Source: Phorcus lineatus
Taxonomy: Eukaryota > Mollusca > Gastropoda > Trochida > Trochidae
Assembly (NCBI GenBank): GCA_921293015.1
Contig: OV121097.1
Coordinates: 32,985,929 to 33,049,928, forward strand
Direction: 5' to 3'
Length of the DNA: 64,000 nt
Made by a program: the position numbers and the translations under genes. The notes under the pieces were generated by a model. The model was not told the origin of the DNA. It saw only the letters and a program-made list of their open reading frames with translations, and ran no database searches. Below, one piece after another: positions 1 through 11,100 of this stretch; within the stretch, counting starts at the first letter, position 1; the number at the start of each line of letters is the position of its first letter.

Positions 1-339
1 GGGATTCCCGCAATTACGCAGCCTGGCTGCAGCACTGTACTTTTCATGTGATGATCTTATCTTCAACAGTCCCATTGCATTTGAATAAGATAATTACTTT
101 TACTTCTTTTAAACTATGGTTCAGAAACAAGATTTGTAATATGTTACATAAGAGAATATTTTCGGACTGATAGTTGGCTGAGAATTGGCCTTTGCTGCAT
201 TAAAGGGAGTGATAAAATATCTACTGCAATATAAGAAATATTGAGGATGAAAATGTTTCAAAACTTGTAACTAACGAAATGAAAAGATTGATAAAGGCAA
301 AATAATAGTAATACAAGAAAAGATGACGGGACATCTCAC

Positions 340-3300
340 CCTTATGACTAGAACTTGTAGCACCCCGCTCCTGGACCATATGGTTTCGACAGTTCTGACA
401 CATTGTGACACTAGCTGGGACAACAAGACTCTGAAAGAGATTCATTATGTTGAATGTGTTGCCATTTGGGGCTGGAAGCATTTTGGGGGGATCCTCTTCT
501 TTGGAACTTTCTATGTTTATCTTTGGCACTTCTGTCTTTGGTTCTACAAGTTGTTCTACAGGTTGTTCTTCGGATTTCTCTACCTCAGGGGACAAATTAG
601 TTTCAGAAATACTCTGAAGACTCGTAGATGCACATCTTGATGCTGTTTCACATTCTTCAATGACGCCATTTTCTTCTTTGAACAATGGACATGATGACGA
701 TCTTTTGATGGTGTTTCGCTTTTCAGACGAGCATCGTTCATTTGTTGTTAAACTGTTGAAGCGGATTCTGTTGACTTTAGTCATGAATTGTTTGACGGAC
801 TCGGCCGTCAGGAAGAGAGAGGTTGGAGGGACACTGTCAAAACTTCCGCTGCTCTCAGACTTGGATGACTCTCGGTTTATTTCTATTACTTCCGGGTCAT
901 CAACTTCACCGTCTGTAACACAAATTGCTGAAAGTTGAAATCTCAATCTGACATTAAAGGCAGTCTTGAACAAAACTGGGTTTGACCTCTGTCATCCTCT
1001 TATGTTTTCAAATTTGTCAGATAATAGAAATAATAATAAGGATATATATATTGCGCTAATCCACGTCACTGAGAGATATGCTCTAAGCTCATCCTGCATT
1101 ATTACCCTGATCTAATCCAAGCTGTTGATTACAGAAGATAAAAGCTTCAGAAAGATTGTTTCATTAAAAAATCCTAAAAGCAAACTTTTAGCTGCTTTGA
1201 GTAAGCAATGATACCTTTGAAATGACCCATTACTTTTTGATTCATAAGATAGTTGATATCAATTTTGTTTTACAAAATGAACTTCTGAGCTAAAAATCAA
1301 TAAATTCTATCAAAATTCCATCACAAGTGCCTTTTACTGCCGACCATACATCTATTTCAAAGTTAATTTTTACAATTCATTCTGCATCTATGGAATCATG
1401 GAATCAGGGGCAAACTGAAATAGCCATGCCATTCTCAACCTTCGGAACATTTGACACTCACCAGCATTAGTGTCCCCTAGGACCTGCATGACTTGATCTA
1501 GAGACTCCATGGTAACAGCCTCTGTTGCTGATTCACAGCTTCCCATTCCGTCTGTCACATTTCCACTTTTGTCTTCATAGCTTTCCTGAACTTCAAGACT
1601 GTTTTCTGATTGGCTGTGATCGCTGTGGACCTCTGGGATACGATCAAATCTCAGCTCTCTAATTGCTCGTTTGACAGGCTGTGCTTTAAGAGTTCCTTTC
1701 GGGGGTTCTGATGTGAATTCTGCCTTCAGGGGAGAAGGGGGGATGCTGTTCGGCTGAGATCCTGGGGTTACTTTCAGATCAGGGAGGTTTGAGGGAGCCT
1801 TTGACGACAAACTTCCGATACTATGTCGCTTGGAGTCACTCTTGTGAAGCAAACTTCTATTACTGTTGCGGCTTGCAGTCTGAATTGTCAACCAGAAATA
1901 TAAAGAGTTATTTTGAAATGTATCTTGGGATGAGTAAGTAATATATTGATAATGACCATCTTATACAGCTAACTGAAATATTCTAAACAAATCTAATCTA
2001 AAAATGTAACTTGTGTCATAAACATTGTATGTGCACTACAGTTGAACTCTTTTAGTGGCATTCTAGAAGTTTTAGTGCTAATGAAAAACATGATTTTATG
2101 GATATTCAACTTGTTTATTAACTTTTTAACAGAGGTGTCAATGGCATGATAAAAAATCTAAACCTATTGATATGAAGTCTGACACTTTGCTTTCCAGTCC
2201 CAAAATACAAAAGGCAATAATGATTCTGTGGAAAATACATTTATAAACTTGCTATGTGGATGAAGAGTTGATATGAAGGTTATTAAAGAATTACTGTAAA
2301 ATCATAATATTTCGCGGGGGTTTAATTTTCGCGCTTTTTGCGCAAAGCCATAATGCGCGAATAATAAAACATCGAGAAATATTATGGTTATGAACGTGAA
2401 GAAAACCAATAACAGACAAATAATTTGGTTGACACATTTTATTACTCACAGTAATGTATGGTTCGTTCATTAATGACGAGTCACTAATTAGGGCTCTCAC
2501 AAGTGTGTACGCCGATATGCACGTTGTTTGTTGTGCAAACACAGTCGTCAAAATAATCCGGCCTGGCGGAATCCACTCTTGATAGTCAATATGCGTGTCC
2601 ACATGTTTTGATTGCGGTACACTTGAGCTTCAATTCGGTGTGTATTGCGGTACAGGACCCTTGATTCGGTATATTTTCGGTTCGGTATTAAATTTTTTAG
2701 AACGAGATCTCGAGAAGTCACATCATTCCAACACTAATGTTTGTAGTTAAAGATCAAACTAAACCGTTCCAAATGCTTACTTCCGGGAAAACTTGGCGAC
2801 AGGTATCGTTACCACTTCAAAACTTGAATACGTTTATAATGACAATAAATACAAAAATTGTGATCATTGACTTTTTGAATAAATATTATTGTTTTTTATA
2901 AGTTAATTACTACTAGTTTCACTGTAATCTTTGCTGCAAGGTGCATGTAGATTTGCTCGTTAAATTTTTGCTACTGCTAAGTCGATGTGCGCGAAAATTA
3001 AACCCCGCGAATCAGTCATTTTTAATGTTTGCGCAAAAATAACACCCCTCGAAAATAAATGATTTTATAGTATTGAGCATGTTTGTGTTTCTGCTACATA
3101 TTATTTGTTAACACATGTATAAATAATGTCCATCGCTAAATAATTCTTTAATCTACAAAATGTCATATCAGATTTTGTCAATATGGGAAAAGCAATCAAT
3201 CCATCTTGCAAAACTTTATCATTCTCTTGTCATCATCTTTGTTTAAACAATGTCAGTCGACAACAACGCTTAGTGGTTAAAAATAAAAGATACTATTCAA

Positions 3301-4185
3301 TTCAAAGAAACTGTTTCATCAATTCCTTCAATATATTGCTTTTGGGTTACAGGTGATTCGAAAAAAAAGTCATGTACATTTCTGTCAACAAAAGTTTGGG
3401 CAATTCATATTTATTTTCATGAAACTCTGAATGGATTCGATAAATGAATATTTCAAGTGTACAATGCCTACCCGTTCCTGATCCTCGCCTATGGTTGGAG
3501 TTTCTCGTGGGGTCGTATCAATGGGGGTCAACTGAGGGGTGTTTGTGTGAGCGCCTGAAAGACATAACACTGACATAAGTCCTTGAATATAGACTCAGAT
3601 TGCCCGATGAATTCAGAGCGTTTATGAATCTTAAAACAAAAAGTATATGTTTGCAATGAACAAATATTAAAAACACTAATATTGAAATGAGGCAGATATA
3701 TATTTACGTCTTGGTAGAAAACATGTTCTTCAAATATTGTATCAATGCAAAAGTGTTGTGGTAACCATGAAAATATCCGCTGTCACATTTGTATAAAAGC
3801 AATTTTCCTTTAAAATGAAGCAAGCAAGGATTTAAAAAGTTTTGTCAATGTCTGTATTATCCTAATGTAAACTGTCATCACATTTGAATACTTTTGTTGC
3901 ATCAATTCATGACATATCAAAGTAGAAAGAGTTTGAAAAGCGGTCAGATTGTCGTGGTGACCTTCAGAAGTTCAGCATAATCTACTGCTGGCTGACAGAT
4001 AGATAGATAGCAGGGATTAGAAAAGACACCTCTGACAATGGGCCATTTTGGGGCTTTCAGTCTTTTTCAGATATTTTGAATGGGCCATTCCCCATTGTAG
4101 CAATAGTAAAATTTCTAATTCTAATGGGCCATTTTTTTATCCAATGTGCAAAAAGGCCCATGGCCCCTGCCTTTCCCAATCCCTG

Positions 4186-4259
<74 letters not shown>

Positions 4260-7200
4260 AGAGACACATATACATTATATAGAGGAATAGATAATATATC
4301 GATAGATAATGGATGAAAGGATGGATAGATAGATAGATAAACAGGGAGAGATACAGAGAGACAGACAGATCAATGAATAGATAGATAGATAGCCAGAAAG
4401 ACAGATAGTTAGGAGAAAGACAAACCAACTTACCAAGAAGTGACTGAGAGAGACTAGAGGAGCTGATATCCAGGAAGCTGTGAGCCGGCGTGTTACGCTG
4501 CGAGAGGGGTGGAGTGGACAGACCAATCAGCACGGAGGGACTGTATTTGAGGTACATGTCAGGGTTTCCGATAGAATGCTGCTCCATGAAAGTCGCATAC
4601 AGGGATGGTGTTGTCATGGAAACATCAGCGCCTCCTACATGAGAACATATTTTACTTTTTCAATTGATCTCTTGAAAAGACAAATTAAAGAAATATCCAT
4701 TGAAACACCAGTTACTTCCCTTGGCAAAAGCTCAACAAAAAGATACAATCAACTTAACATATTGATTTTTAATTTTTTTTAAAGAGATCTTCTACAGAAT
4801 TCATGCTTTCATTAACCCATTACCTTGAAATCAAGAACTTAAAATAGAAAACTATGTACAATGTATTTGAAAATTTCCCAATTAAATCATTTTATGTCTA
4901 AGCGACGATTAAACATTTCTCTATGGGATAAGTCTGTAGAATAAGCTTAAGACTTAAAGTGATCACCCATCTTTAAGAACAAGGCCAATAACATATCAAC
5001 GTACCTGCAGCGGAATCAAAGTAGTCCTCCTTACTCCCTTGTTGAGTTACCTCCCTTGATGCCTGGAACGTGGGAGCGAATATCGGACACTTGAGCTGTT
5101 CCCAGGAACCTTCCAGCATGTCCAGCGACATCTTGGCACATTCCACCACCACATCCTGTGTTTCCATACTACGCCATCTGTTGAAGAAGTAAGTAATGAT
5201 ATGATTGCCGAATCTAAGAACTATAACTTGAGCATTCATTATCCTTAGTGAAGTACAAGTTCCATTAAGGCATAGTAAATAGCTATGCATCAGTGGATGC
5301 ATCATTCTCAACAGCCATTTAATTAGTAAAACACCTCAATTAAACAAACAGATATCTGCTCAATCGAGCTGCAAAGTAGAGAAGTTAGATTTATTTTCTT
5401 GACATAACTTTAAAACAACAGGGATTAGACTGAAATTTATAGAAGCTGACATCATTAAAATATTTTACTCAGGGAGATTCAAAATGAGCAGAAATGACAA
5501 ACAAAAGTATAAAACAATGCTCACCTAGCTGCGGATGTTTCATGTTCCCTCGAACCAGCTACCAGCCCTGGGTGAAGTCTAACCCTTTCCAACATGGGCT
5601 GTAAAGGTATGGAGACAAGGTTTGTAATTCTGCACTACATCGCTCCGGTATGCCAATCAATATACACCATAAACAAAGGAAATGATGTTTAACCTGTATA
5701 TACTGAATCTACAAGACCCATATCATTCCTTTGTAGCTAAACTGCAGGAAACATCAGTAAACAAGGAATAACCTAAAAACATGGCTCAAGCTTTAAATCC
5801 GTATGCTTCTCTTCTAGTATCACATATCATTTACCAAGGGCTCAAGGAGACAAAAGAATCAAAACTTGCAGTGACATGAGGTAAACGATGATATCAAAAT
5901 TAGAGCAAGAGTCCTCCAATTCACCAAATGGCAGGAAAATGGAGCATACACTTTTGTGAGGCTCAGTAGCTCGATAAATGTTGGTTACGAATTAACCCCA
6001 TGACTAGAATTAAACCTTTTGGATTTATTTAGATAAAATGCACTTTGGCAAGTAAAACATATCCAGTCCAAATTGCACCTCAATCAATGATTTAAAGAAA
6101 TATCCGTAATGTCATAGCGATTAGACCTACCATGATGACTTCGTCAAAGATGATGACATTGTCCTTCCTCTTATACTGCTGATGGAGGAAGGAGAGGAAT
6201 GAGGAAGGGTACATCCCGTACAGGCGGTGCAGCATGGAGTACAGGCCCACTTGCAGATGCACCAGGAATATGTCTGGGGTGTTGGCTGGCGATCAAATAG
6301 AAATCATCATTAGAGGTGAGGTGAGCTTTAATGCTGCTTGCAAGAGTATTTCACTTATTATGCGGTTGCTATTATTGCAGAGAGAAAGCCTGCAACACCA
6401 TTGTGGCTATGCATTGCGGTGAAACCTGCGAGCATCGGTTGCAACTAGCGAACCATGGGTGGTACGGCACTGAAATTCAATGTAGCATTGCACCCTAACC
6501 TTACTGTGTGTAGAACAGCTCTCAACTGAAGACAAAGTTGCTGAGCCCCTGGTGGGATTTTGAACAAAAGACCTCTTGATTGGGAACCACTGTGCCATCC
6601 CGCCCCCAATATCATTGTTAGACAGTGTACATTAACTTTCTAGATTTTCAGAGACAAGTCTGTCAAACAAGGTGAAAGAGCCTGAAACTTTTGATAAATA
6701 GCTGTTGATGGCTGAAATATTACCCAAGCTGTGCTGAACAATAACCCACTCAATTAGAAGATAAATAGTTGCGTTTGTAAAATTTCCGGGATTCATTGTT
6801 ATTCAACACCCGCAAATTTAGTTTAAAACCGACGGCGTTATCGATATTGTAACATGACCGTTAGTTATTAGAAGTTTAAGAGCGAATGCTGTTTGCATAC
6901 TTATTTTTGTGTGTAGAGGACTTTGCGACTGTTCTATTTCTGTAAGAGGTGTGATAAGGTCTAACTAATGTGAATTCCCGGCATAATTTACATTACAAAC
7001 ATCGTACTGATAATACAAAATATTAACGAGACCTTACGACCTACTTGTTTAATTTGAGACCGAAATCAACAATTATAAAGCTCATAGAAAAATATCGTAA
7101 AACCCTGAGTACAAAAGTCTTAAAGTTGCCCACAACCATTGTGACAGTGACGCAAACATTGTGACGTCAAAACGGTTGGCCTTTGTGACGTCATGCCATG

Positions 7201-10200
7201 GGAACAGCATTCGAAAGAAAGCGGCTGCATGAAACTTTGCGGCAAACTTGTACTAAGTAAGCCAGTTGAAAATATGTTCATTCTTCAAAAATAAATCATA
7301 TTAAAGTGTATTTGTAATATCTACCGGTAGACACAATCTACAAAAGGACAAAGACAACTGTCAAATCGGAGTAAGGCACAAATTTTCTAAGAAACTGGAA
7401 AATTAAAACTTGAGTTGGGCCGGCACTAGTTAAGATGTATCAATTTGAGGTGATTCGCCTCCGCTAATTTGCGGGTATTCATTATCATTCAACATAGGGT
7501 AATTTTTTCAAATCAACCTATCAAAATCAAGGATACAACGAAGTCATGTTACAATTTACTATTAACATTATTTTGTGAGAGAAGTCAGTTCAACAAACTT
7601 GACATCATTTGTTTATTTATCATTCAAAATTAACAAACTTGGTATTTTACTTTGACGATACAGAGATATTTAGAGATACATGCCATCATAAGGTGAACAA
7701 ATGTAAATGTTTTATTTGGGTCCACACTATCTGGAATTCTGCTAATTTTTTGGGTTGAGTTCCTTGCCGGATTCAAACCCATACCCTCAGAATCAGGCCA
7801 CACAACTAGCATTGACTGTACGAGCACTTGCGTTTTACTTTGACAATACAGAGATATTGAGAGATTAATGCCATTACACAGTGAACAAATGTAACATTGT
7901 CATAATTGGGACCACGCTATATGCAATAGTACACATTTTTGTACTTTTTTGGATTTCAGATTCGAACCCACTCCCTGAGAGTCAGAAAACACCACCAGCA
8001 TTGACCCTACCAGCAGCTCACCAGCTTGCCTATCTTGCCTTGACAGAGATACTGCCTTTTAACAAAAACAAAACTTACCTGGTTTCTTAATACTGAAATT
8101 GGAGAGACGGAGGAAGATGTCGAATATGTCAGGGAGGTGGCGAGCAATGGATATGGGGACGACGGGGAGAAGCATCGTGATGATCATCAGCGCCGTCATC
8201 AATACTGGGATGTCTATAGCATTCTGAAACAAGACGGCATTTTAAAAAACTTATGAAAAGACGAGGACGTTATGGATGATCAACCTCATTACTTTAAAAT
8301 TGCATCATTCATTTTTTTCTCACAAAAATCCAGATTCAACAGCAGAAATCTTCTTTCATATTCTTCTTGGCATATTTCTTTAATTTAAAAAAAAGGTGTT
8401 TTCCAGAAGATTGGCTTTTCTTTTGTATACCAAGTGATAAATCTACAAATACAAGCTGCTGAGCCTAGGGATTCCCTACCACAAGGTCGTGTGAGTCATA
8501 GTGATCGAAAATAATCCCTCAAGTTAGCAAAAAGTACATCAAAAAGACTGCCTCCTTGAGACCAACATCTGATATTTTTATTGGTCCTTTCAAACTATTA
8601 TGAGTATTTGATGCTATCAGGATTTGGAGGTAAATTTATCAGGATATGCAACTTCAAATGCCCTAAAGGCTCCAAGGAGCACTCTTGTCTTTACCATCAA
8701 CTTCAACGAAGTGTATCAAACTGTTCCTGCTTATCATCAACACTAACCTTGAGACACTTGAGGAGGGTGGTGAAGATGGGGGACTGGACGATCTTGTGGG
8801 TCCAGGAGGGCTGCTTGTAGACGATGTGCAGGAGCAGCTGTAGCGCTGGCAGCTGCTGGTCCTTGCTCTTCAACCCATCCTGCAGCTTCTCCAGCAGCGG
8901 CTGCAACATAGAGTGGACTGAAGTTCAGCAAGAGGTGAGGTGATATGGGGTTTAATGCAGCTTTCAAGCATTTTTCATTTATATTGTGGCTGCTAGTGTT
9001 ATTGCAGGGAGAATGCCTTGAAACCTGCGAGCATCTGCACTGAAAATCAGTGTAGCATTGCACCCAAACCTGACTGCGTGTAGAACAGTTCTCTACTGTA
9101 GACAAATCTGCCGAGCCCCTGGAGGGATTTCCGAAGCGGAATATGCTAATCACTGCGCTATCCCGCCCTGAAGGGTAGCAAGACTGGTCATGGCTCTTTG
9201 TTAACAACATAAAGTGAAGCAAGTTCAACAAGTTGTGATTTGTCCTCTCGTCGACCCAAAAGATAATCTGAGAATTTGTATCACCAAGTTAGCAACAAAA
9301 GGCATGGCTTGCTTGATGGGTAACCTGCTTCAATGCAATACAATCTTAGAGATTCCAACACAAGTATAGTGAATTTCAGCAACAATGATGTAGCTGGCCA
9401 CACATGTGACACATGTCAAGTTCAACAAAAATGGGTCCAGCTAACTGGATGGGCGACCCATTTCCCTACTTCATATCTAAGAGGATTGAAGACAAAAATC
9501 AGTTGAAACTGCTTCAAAGAATTGATAAAAACCGTATTGAAGTAGTGGGGTTTTCTTCCTGAAAGAAAATATCAAAGCAAACAAGCTCAAACTTTTTCTT
9601 TGCAAATTGTAGCTTAGAAGGCTCCTTCGAGATAAACTTACCCTCAGTTGTGACCATTTACATGCAGTCTTTATGAAAAACCTGGCCAAAAACCAACAGA
9701 AATCTCTTCCCAAACAAACTTGTACTGAATCATCATGGCAGCTTCTAAGAGTAGAGGTCAAACTGTACCTTTTATAATGTTAATATTTCCATCCACTAGT
9801 GCATGCTCAAGATGCTACCAACATTATTACCCTGGACTAACCCAAGCTGAGATATTTGTTGCTAGAAGGTCACCACCAACACACTGGTTTTATAGGTACT
9901 CATTTCCATTAGTTTTTAAAAGTAAGTCTATTGCCTAAGTAGACACCACAAGTTTCAACTTTGTCTCAGTGTGGGGCAAAGAATTAACCCTTCAAACACT
10001 CTGTTTATCCAGCAATGACGTGGTTAACCAACCCATCTGGCGTGCCACTCACGATGTTGCTGAACTTAACTGATAGAGGTTAACCGAGCTATGCAAAGGA
10101 CCATGCCTCACCTTTTGCTTGAGATTCCAGGGCTTGAATTTTCCAAGCTCTCTCAGTGCTACAACAGTCCTAGTAATGTTATTGATGGTACTTACGACTA

Positions 10201-10747
10201 CCTTAGCGCTAAGAAAGTTTCGAAAATCTAGGCCCAGGCATTCATTTTAGGTTTGTTTCATTAATGACAGGTACACTTTAGGACTGGCTCATTTTCAAAC
10301 CTTGTTCCCACACTGATATTACACCAACCTTGTCTTGTGGTTCCTTTGCCTCGGAGAGTATTTCCTCGATACGGGAGGAGTGGGTCACATAGTAGTAGTC
10401 CACCAGGGTGTGCACTAGCCATGACTCTCGCACTGAAAATACACACCTTGCCTTATTAACACACTACCTTCTGAATATATGATCTCAAAACCTCTTGTTT
10501 GAAAGGAATTACTACCAGAGTCATTATGTCAAATGACTTAAAAAAACTAATGTATAGACCTTTAATAACAGCATGGGCAATTCTATGAATTTGCATGAGT
10601 ATTGTAAAAGCACACTGACATTAAGAAATACAATTATTTTTAATGTCTGAGGCTTTACATTCTGAGTGGCTCAACTCCAGACACATATACATACATACAT
10701 ACATACATACATACATACATACATACATACATACATACATACATACA

Positions 10748-10783
<36 letters not shown>

Positions 10784-11012
10784 TATCATAAACATTTCTC
10801 AATATTGGAATATTGGACGTGGATTTTCTATATTCACAGGTAAGGATTAAATATTTAATCAAAATGTTTTCATCTTCACCTGAGCTGAGGTTATCAAGGA
10901 TGAGTCTACGGATGTCCTCGACGACATGTATGTCGGAAGATTCGAGGAGAGCAAAGATGGTTTCTATGTTGTTGCCGAGGTTTGGCTTGTCTATCTGAAC
11001 TGCGGCTGCCAT
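340..11012 (-). CDS. TSC1: Hamartin (TSC1), 5' eleven coding exons; 3' part outside window
   Basis: Hamartin stabilises TSC2/tuberin in the lysosome-associated TSC complex (with TBC1D7), the GAP for Rheb that restrains mTORC1 (family knowledge). Coding exons, read on the minus strand: 10880-11012, 10329-10432, 8748-8900, 8079-8223, 6131-6285, 5525-5598, 5005-5177, 4434-4634, 3472-3554, 1462-1879, 340-912. All junctions are GT-AG and phases agree, giving 737 codons plus one base. Recognisable hamartin blocks are TLVDYYYVTHSS (about residue 55), QPSWTHKIVQSP and TLLKCLK (about 110-130), HRLYGMYP (about 200), RVRLHPGLVAGS and METQDVVVECAKMSLD (about 260-275). Together they form the N-terminal alpha-helical core. 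Residues from about 410 are Ser/Pro/Glu-rich and look disordered. The TSC2-binding coiled coil is not in the window because the gene continues past the left edge. The start ATG at 11012 gives MAAAVQ and is followed directly by conserved sequence. Introns hold MITEs, SINEs and GATA/CATA microsatellites. Confidence 0.95.
2294..3070. mobile_element. TA-flanked non-autonomous DNA transposon (mariner-type MITE) in TSC1 intron 9
   Basis: Terminal inverted repeats begin CTGTAAAATCATAATATTTC on the left and, reverse-complemented, CTATAAAATCATTTATTTTC on the right. Both lead into GGGG and TTTTCGCGC/TTTTTGCGC. TA lies outside both ends (2292-2293 and 3071-3072). Inner arms repeat the CGCGAAAATTAAACCCC theme. 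No transposase ORF is present, so the element is about 777 bp and non-autonomous. Confidence 0.7.
4185..4392. repeat. (GATA)n microsatellite in TSC1 intron 8
   Basis: Near-perfect GATA units run from 4185 to about 4258 and continue as degenerate GATA/GACA to 4392. The tract ends about 40 bases before the exon 8 donor at 4433. The antisense reading gives long YLSI-type repeats that are not a protein. Confidence 0.95.
6314..6606 (-). mobile_element. tRNA-derived SINE, family A, copy 1 (TSC1 intron 4)
   Basis: Read on the minus strand it begins GGGGGCGGGATGGCACAGTG, containing a box A-like TGGCACAGTGG. A box B-like GTTCAAAATCC follows. It ends in a CACCTCACCTC tail. Copies at 8934-9171 and 23976-24110 share the body, including the phrase GGTTTCACCGCAATGCATAG with copy 3. 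Confidence 0.8.
6809..7475. mobile_element. Inverted-repeat element with long imperfect flanking repeats (TSC1 intron 4)
   Basis: The ends are CCCGCAAATTTAG on the left and CTAATTTGCGGG on the right, an inverted pair. Just outside them lie ATTCATTGTTATTCAACA (6791-6808) and ATTCATTATCATTCAACA (7477-7494), which agree at 16 of 18 positions. No ORF is visible inside. The class is unclear because an 18-bp duplication is longer than usual for cut-and-paste transposons. Confidence 0.5.
7645..7832 (-). mobile_element. tRNA-derived SINE, family B, tandem copy 1
   Basis: It starts TTTTACTTTGAC and shares the GTGAACAAATGTAA, GGGACCACRCTAT-like and GCATTGAC blocks with the next copy. On the minus strand the phrase before GAATCC is a degenerate box B. 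It is abutted directly by copy 2, in the same orientation. Confidence 0.65.
7833..8053 (-). mobile_element. tRNA-derived SINE, family B, tandem copy 2
   Basis: On the minus strand it carries a box A-like GGCAAGCTGGTGAGC and a good box B, GGTTCGAATCT. It ends about 25 bases before the donor side of TSC1 exon 4 (8079). Relatives lie at 7645-7832 and 37077-37244. Confidence 0.7.
8934..9171 (-). mobile_element. tRNA-derived SINE, family A, copy 2 (TSC1 intron 2)
   Basis: The minus-strand head is GGGCGGGATAGCGCAGTGAT, with a box A-like TAGCGCAGTG. The CCAGGGGCTCGGCAG block is shared with copy 1. The 3' end has the same GAGGTGAGGTGA tail seen from the plus strand. It has internal deletions relative to copy 1. 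Confidence 0.8.
10014..10112. repeat. Dispersed repeat fragment, also at 48685-48778
   Basis: The block CCAACCCATCTGGCGTGCC ... GTTGCTGAAC..AACTGATAG ... GGACCATG is a diverged copy of 48685-48778 (CACCCATCCGGCGAGCC ... GTTGCTGAACATCACTGATAG ... GGACCATGTGACACC). It lies in TSC1 intron 2. The family is not known to me. Confidence 0.55.
10681..10790. repeat. (ACAT)n microsatellite in TSC1 intron 1
   Basis: About 100 bases of uninterrupted ATAC/CATA units end in TATATATAT. The repeat lies about 90 bases from the exon 1 donor (10879). ORFs reading IHTYIHTY or MYVCMYVC are artefacts of the repeat. Confidence 0.97.
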
Positions 11013-11086
11013 TGCTGGAAAAACTACTGTATCTTGAGTCTGTCACTTTCATTCTAGAAGTTGCCACTTATTTCCTTCAGATGTTC
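11013..11086 (-). other. TSC1 5' UTR segment behind a splice acceptor
   Basis: Read on the minus strand, a pyrimidine-rich tract ending in TTTTTTTCAG lies at 11087-11100. It would make 11086-11013 the untranslated start of the first coding exon. This implies a further noncoding exon and the true promoter somewhere upstream (coordinates above 11100). I could not locate that exon with confidence. Confidence 0.5.
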
Positions 11087-11100
11087 CTGAAAAAAAGAAG

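Noticed and set aside
4057..4526. Long minus-strand ORFs rich in YLSI repeats
   Set aside because: Translation of the (GATA)n microsatellite. Only the first part (4434-4634) is real TSC1 exon 8.
10643..10870. ORFs with IHTYIHTY or MYVCMYVC repeats
   Set aside because: Produced by the (ACAT)n tract. The antisense ORF is real only in its TSC1 exon 1 part (10880-11012).
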